Shown here in pieces: positions 61,169-64,000 of a DNA stretch of 64,000 bases. How positions within the stretch are numbered: position 1 is the first letter of the stretch; each line of letters starts with the position of its first letter. The stretch is taken from positions 62,001 to 126,000 of the forward strand of contig JANQHI010000037.1 of NCBI GenBank assembly GCA_028282705.1, read 5' to 3'. Below the pieces are notes generated by a model. The model was not told where the DNA came from and ran no database searches. It saw only the letters and a program-made list of their open reading frames with translations. Source of the DNA: Prolixibacteraceae bacterium. GTDB taxonomy: Bacteria > Bacteroidota > Bacteroidia > Bacteroidales > Prolixibacteraceae. Made by a program: the position numbers and the translations under genes.

Positions 61169-61893
61169 GCCAGAAGATTTTAATAATATTAATTGCAGGT
61201 TTATTCCTGGCAAATAAAGGAAAATGCCAGGATTCAGTTGGTCTTTGGTTAAAATTACCGGAACAGTCAAATAGCCTGGCTAGCAAGATAACAGGGGAAA
61301 GGTACTACCTAAAGCCTTTTTATAAAGGGTCATTTTTTTATCATGACAAATGGCTGAAAGGCAATGTATTTTTAGAAAATGGGGAAGTATTTAAGAACCT
61401 TGATTTAAGGCTTTGCTCATATGAAGGCCAATTAATTTACTACAACAAAAGGGTAAAGGCAACCATAACCATTGACAAGCATTCAATTAAAGAATTCAAT
61501 GTTGTAAATGAACAAGGAGAAAAGGAAATTTACAAGAAAATTTATTATAACAGGTTTCCTAAAGGAGAAAGGTATTTCAGGCTATTATTTGATGGGGTTT
61601 ATTCCTTGTATGTTTGGTACCATACAGTGGAGATGAAAACATACCCTTACAAAGATAACAACAATATATTGAGGGATTCAGAGCTGGTTCTAACAAAGGT
61701 TTATTTTGTTCATACAGAAGACAAAGGGTATATAAAGATTGCATCAAACAGGGCCTCATTTTTACAATTATTCCCAGGACAAAAAAGAAAAATAAAAAGA
61801 GCTTTTCGAAGAAATAATATTTCCAGTTTTGCAGGAGAACCACAGATGATAAAGGCATTCCAATTGCTTAAACAGGAAGGGATTATAAGATAA
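61165..61893 (+). CDS. exported protein of unknown function, last gene of the TonB operon
   Basis: A 242-residue exported protein (signal peptide about 1-21, ending GKCQ). The rest is mixed alpha/beta, with YYLKPFYKGSFFYHDKWLKGNVFLENGEVFKNLDLRL as the most distinctive part, followed by strands rich in Tyr and Lys and a helical end (RKIKRAFRRNNISSFAGEPQMIKAFQLLKQEG). I recognise no named domain. It overlaps the preceding gene by 4 bases and so belongs to the TonB-receptor unit. Confidence 0.7.
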   Translation: MSQKILIILIAGLFLANKGKCQDSVGLWLKLPEQSNSLASKITGERYYLKPFYKGSFFYHDKWLKGNVFLENGEVFKNLDLRLCSYEGQLIYYNKRVKATITIDKHSIKEFNVVNEQGEKEIYKKIYYNRFPKGERYFRLLFDGVYSLYVWYHTVEMKTYPYKDNNNILRDSELVLTKVYFVHTEDKGYIKIASNRASFLQLFPGQKRKIKRAFRRNNISSFAGEPQMIKAFQLLKQEGIIR

Positions 61894-61980
61894 GCTTCAT
61901 GCTACAAACTTCTTAAATTATTCTTTAGAATGATATTTGTCCTTTAAAGGAAAGGTTAAATTGGGTTGTTTGCTTCGCGT

Positions 61981-62005
61981 GGGCTTAATATTGATAGCCC
62001 TTTTT
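61981..62005 (+). terminator. probable terminator of the TonB operon
   Basis: A short stem GGGCT / AGCCC (61981-61985 and 61996-62000) followed by five T. The stem is weak but the position, 88 bases past the last stop of the operon, fits. Confidence 0.5.
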
Positions 62006-62094
62006 ATTTTGAACTTTATCCATACAGTTTAAGTTGTTAAATATTGCATAATCCAATACCCCATTTTTATTATGGGCTTAAGCTAAATTATAGG

Positions 62095-62102
62095 TATTTT
62101 TG
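62095..62102 (+). promoter_or_regulatory. candidate -7 element of the lytic transglycosylase gene
   Basis: TATTTTTG matches TAnnTTTG and lies 20 bases before the ATG at 62123. The -33 region is not clear. Confidence 0.35.
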
Positions 62103-62122
62103 AACGTTAAACATAAGATAGG

Positions 62123-63046
62123 ATGAAGCATAAAAAAGTGTGGCCATGGATATTTCCTGCAATTATAGTTATTGCAGGGTTCAGTGTAGCAGGTTTTTTA
62201 AATAAACAGGAGGCAATAAAAGAAGAAGTGAGTGCACAATTTGGTTCAGTATATATTCCTGATTCATTGTTATTTGCTGATGTTGAGGTCCCTTTGCGTT
62301 TTTTTGATACCAGGGAAAGCCTTGAGCGTGAAATACTGGTAAATTCCCACTTCCACTCTCAAACAATAAGGTTTATAAAACTAGCTCCCAGGTATTTTTC
62401 CATCATTGAACCCATCTTGAAAGAAATGGGTATCCCTGATGATTTTAAATACCTGGCAGTAGCTGAAAGCAATTTAGACCCTAAAGCTGTTTCACCTGCC
62501 AAAGCAGTGGGTATGTGGCAGTTCCTTGAAGGCACAGCAAAAGAATATGGGTTGGAAGTAACTAAGGAAGTTGATGAACGTTACCATGTTGAGAAATCAA
62601 CCAGGGCAGCATGCAGATATTTATTAAAAGCATATGAAACATTCAATGATTGGGCTTTAGTGGCAGCAGCTTATAATGGTGGGGTAAATTTCATTAAACA
62701 ACAAATGGAAAAACAGAAAGAAAACAACTATTTTAACCTTTTGTTAGGAGAAGAAACTGAACGCTACCTTTTCAGGATAATGGCATTGAAACTGGTATTG
62801 GAAAATCCTGAGATTTATGGGTTTATGGTAAAGGGAAATGAAAAATACCCTATTATTAGAACAGTTGAGGTTGAGGTGGATAGTACAGTGAGCAATTTTG
62901 CAGACTTTGCCAAAACACATGAGACCAATTATAAAATTTTAAAATACCTGAACCCATGGCTTAGGGAAGGTTACCTAACCAATACCAGTGGCAAAAAGTA
63001 TATGATTAAAGTTCCTGTTGAAAAAGGGCGTGAATTATCCAATTGA
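62123..63046 (+). CDS. membrane-anchored lytic murein transglycosylase (SLT domain)
   Basis: A 307-residue enzyme with an N-terminal signal anchor (about 7-26) and an SLT lysozyme-like domain (about 95-230). The catalytic Glu lies in [35 protein letters not shown], and the AAAYNGG motif follows. It cleaves glycan strands of peptidoglycan with formation of 1,6-anhydro ends. The layout is like the MltD catalytic part, but LysM repeats are missing; the C-terminal ~70 residues ([20 protein letters not shown] onward) may be a degenerate substitute. uvrA begins 13 bases later. Confidence 0.9.
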   Translation: MKHKKVWPWIFPAIIVIAGFSVAGFLNKQEAIKEEVSAQFGSVYIPDSLLFADVEVPLRFFDTRESLEREILVNSHFHSQTIRFIKLAPRYFSIIEPILKEMGIPDDFKYLAVAESNLDPKAVSPAKAVGMWQFLEGTAKEYGLEVTKEVDERYHVEKSTRAACRYLLKAYETFNDWALVAAAYNGGVNFIKQQMEKQKENNYFNLLLGEETERYLFRIMALKLVLENPEIYGFMVKGNEKYPIIRTVEVEVDSTVSNFADFAKTHETNYKILKYLNPWLREGYLTNTSGKKYMIKVPVEKGRELSN

Positions 63047-63059
63047 AGGAAAATTTTCA

Positions 63060-64000
63060 ATGCAAGAAATAAAAACAAATAAAAAAACCAGGGAAGCTAC
63101 AATTGAAGAAGAAGATAAAATTGTAGTATACGGGGCCAGGGTGCATAACCTGCAGGATATTAATGTTGAAATACCCAGGAATAAACTTACTGTAATAACT
63201 GGGTTAAGTGGTTCAGGAAAATCTTCCCTGGCTTTTGATACCATTTATGCTGAAGGACAACGCAGGTATATTGAAACTTTTTCAGCTTATGCAAGGTCAT
63301 TCCTGGGAAACCTTGAACGTCCTGATGTAGACAAAATTACTGGGCTAAGCCCTGTTATTTCAATTGAGCAAAAAGTTACCAGCAGGAATCCACGTTCGAC
63401 AGTAGGCACTTTAACTGAAATTTATGACTTCCTCAGGTTGTTGTATGCGCGTGCAGGAGAAGCATATTCTTACAACACAGGGGAGAAAATGGTGAAATAT
63501 ACTGATGAACAGATTATTAACCTGATACTGAAAGATTTCACAGGGAAGAAAATTTTTTTATTGGCGCCAGTTGTAAAAGGAAGGAAAGGGCATTACAGGG
63601 AGCTGTTTGAGCAGGTCAGGAAAAAGGGGTTCCTGCATGCCAGGGTTGATGGTGAAATAAAAGAAATTACCCAGGGCTTCAGGGTTGACAGGTATAAAAA
63701 CCACTTTATTGAGATTGTTATTGACAGGATATCAATAAATGAAGATGCCAAAAAACGTTTGAAAGATTCCATGCAAACAGCCATGAAACAAGGAAATGGA
63801 GTGTTGCTGGTAATGGATTATGAAACCAATGAGGTGAAGTATTACAGCAAGCAGCTAATGTGCCCAACCACTGGCATTTCATATACAGAGCCTGCACCAC
63901 ATAATTTTTCATTCAATTCACCACAAGGAGCTTGCCCAAAATGCAATGGGTTGGGAAGGATCACTGAAATTGATATGGACAAGATCATCCCGGACCGTTC
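63060..64000 (+). CDS. uvrA: excinuclease ABC subunit A, N-terminal part
   Basis: The first 313 residues of UvrA; the gene runs off the right edge of the window. UvrA is the damage-recognition ATPase of nucleotide excision repair. Seen here: Walker [12 protein letters not shown] (about 47-57), [29 protein letters not shown] and [24 protein letters not shown]. In the first zinc module Cys268, Cys292 and Cys295 are present, but the partner of Cys268 is Thr271 (CPTTGISY). The start is ATG at 63060, 13 bases after the transglycosylase stop. Confidence 0.95.
   Translation, partial: MQEIKTNKKTREATIEEEDKIVVYGARVHNLQDINVEIPRNKLTVITGLSGSGKSSLAFDTIYAEGQRRYIETFSAYARSFLGNLERPDVDKITGLSPVISIEQKVTSRNPRSTVGTLTEIYDFLRLLYARAGEAYSYNTGEKMVKYTDEQIINLILKDFTGKKIFLLAPVVKGRKGHYRELFEQVRKKGFLHARVDGEIKEITQGFRVDRYKNHFIEIVIDRISINEDAKKRLKDSMQTAMKQGNGVLLVMDYETNEVKYYSKQLMCPTTGISYTEPAPHNFSFNSPQGACPKCNGLGRITEIDMDKIIPDR

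Overview
The window is AT-rich chromosomal DNA from a member of the Bacteroidota, probably a free-living, gliding or T9SS-bearing lineage related to the Marinilabiliales or Cytophagales; the exact family cannot be fixed from sequence alone. The evidence is a gldB lipoprotein gene, a PorP/SprF-type outer-membrane protein beside a 1201-residue protein with a gliding-associated (CHU_C, type B) C-terminal sorting domain, a fused MurF-alanine racemase, a TonB-receptor/DUF4249 operon, DUF1573 and LVIVD proteins, promoters of the TTTG-N19-TAnnTTTG type, and A-rich leaders in place of Shine-Dalgarno sites. Nothing looks like a plasmid, prophage, insertion sequence, CRISPR array, rRNA or tRNA.

Layout. 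0-5.5 kb: end of ispE, a small secreted repeat protein, then the convergent PorP/SprF and CHU_C genes. 5.6-10 kb, minus strand: biotin carrier and carboxyltransferase of an acyl-CoA (de)carboxylase, an LptF/G permease and tgt. 10-22 kb: GT2 glycosyltransferase, an ECF sigma factor, rsmG, pfkA, a DUF1080 lipoprotein, gldB, nadE, a Crp-family regulator, murF-alr, tdk. 21.5-26 kb: a Glu-rich protein, rsmI, a YjjG-type phosphatase, a membrane protein with a winged-helix regulator, and a transglutaminase-like protein. 26-32.5 kb, minus strand: a secreted protein often misnamed asparagine synthetase B, dnaB, ddl, an RluD-type synthase and a PASTA protein. 32.5-33.3 kb: rpmH between two copies of a short palindromic repeat. 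33.4-39.4 kb: half-size TauE, a two-component system, DUF1573 protein, meaB, and a sigma factor with a small membrane protein. 39.6-46.5 kb: lpdA, a FadL-like porin and, divergent from an Lrp/AsnC regulator, an 883-residue double tyrosine phenol-lyase. 46.5-55.5 kb: lipoprotein, serpin, ECF sigma factor with a membrane-spanning barrel protein, M14 peptidase, two envelope proteins. 55.7-61.9 kb: a tightly coupled TonB-receptor operon. 62-64 kb: lytic transglycosylase and the start of uvrA.

Most of the window is ordinary housekeeping and envelope biology. The standout is the fused tyrosine phenol-lyase at 43155-45806. Its C-terminal half carries the PLP lysine and the PLP- and substrate-binding residues but has proline at the catalytic Tyr71 position. 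Its N-terminal half has lost the lysine and nearly all PLP and substrate ligands but keeps that tyrosine. In the known homotetramer, as I recall, Tyr71 is supplied by the partner subunit, so the gene looks like a covalent, specialised catalytic dimer with one composite active site. The two copies of a palindromic repeat flanking rpmH, which share a compensatory base-pair change in an internal hairpin, are the clearest non-coding signal.
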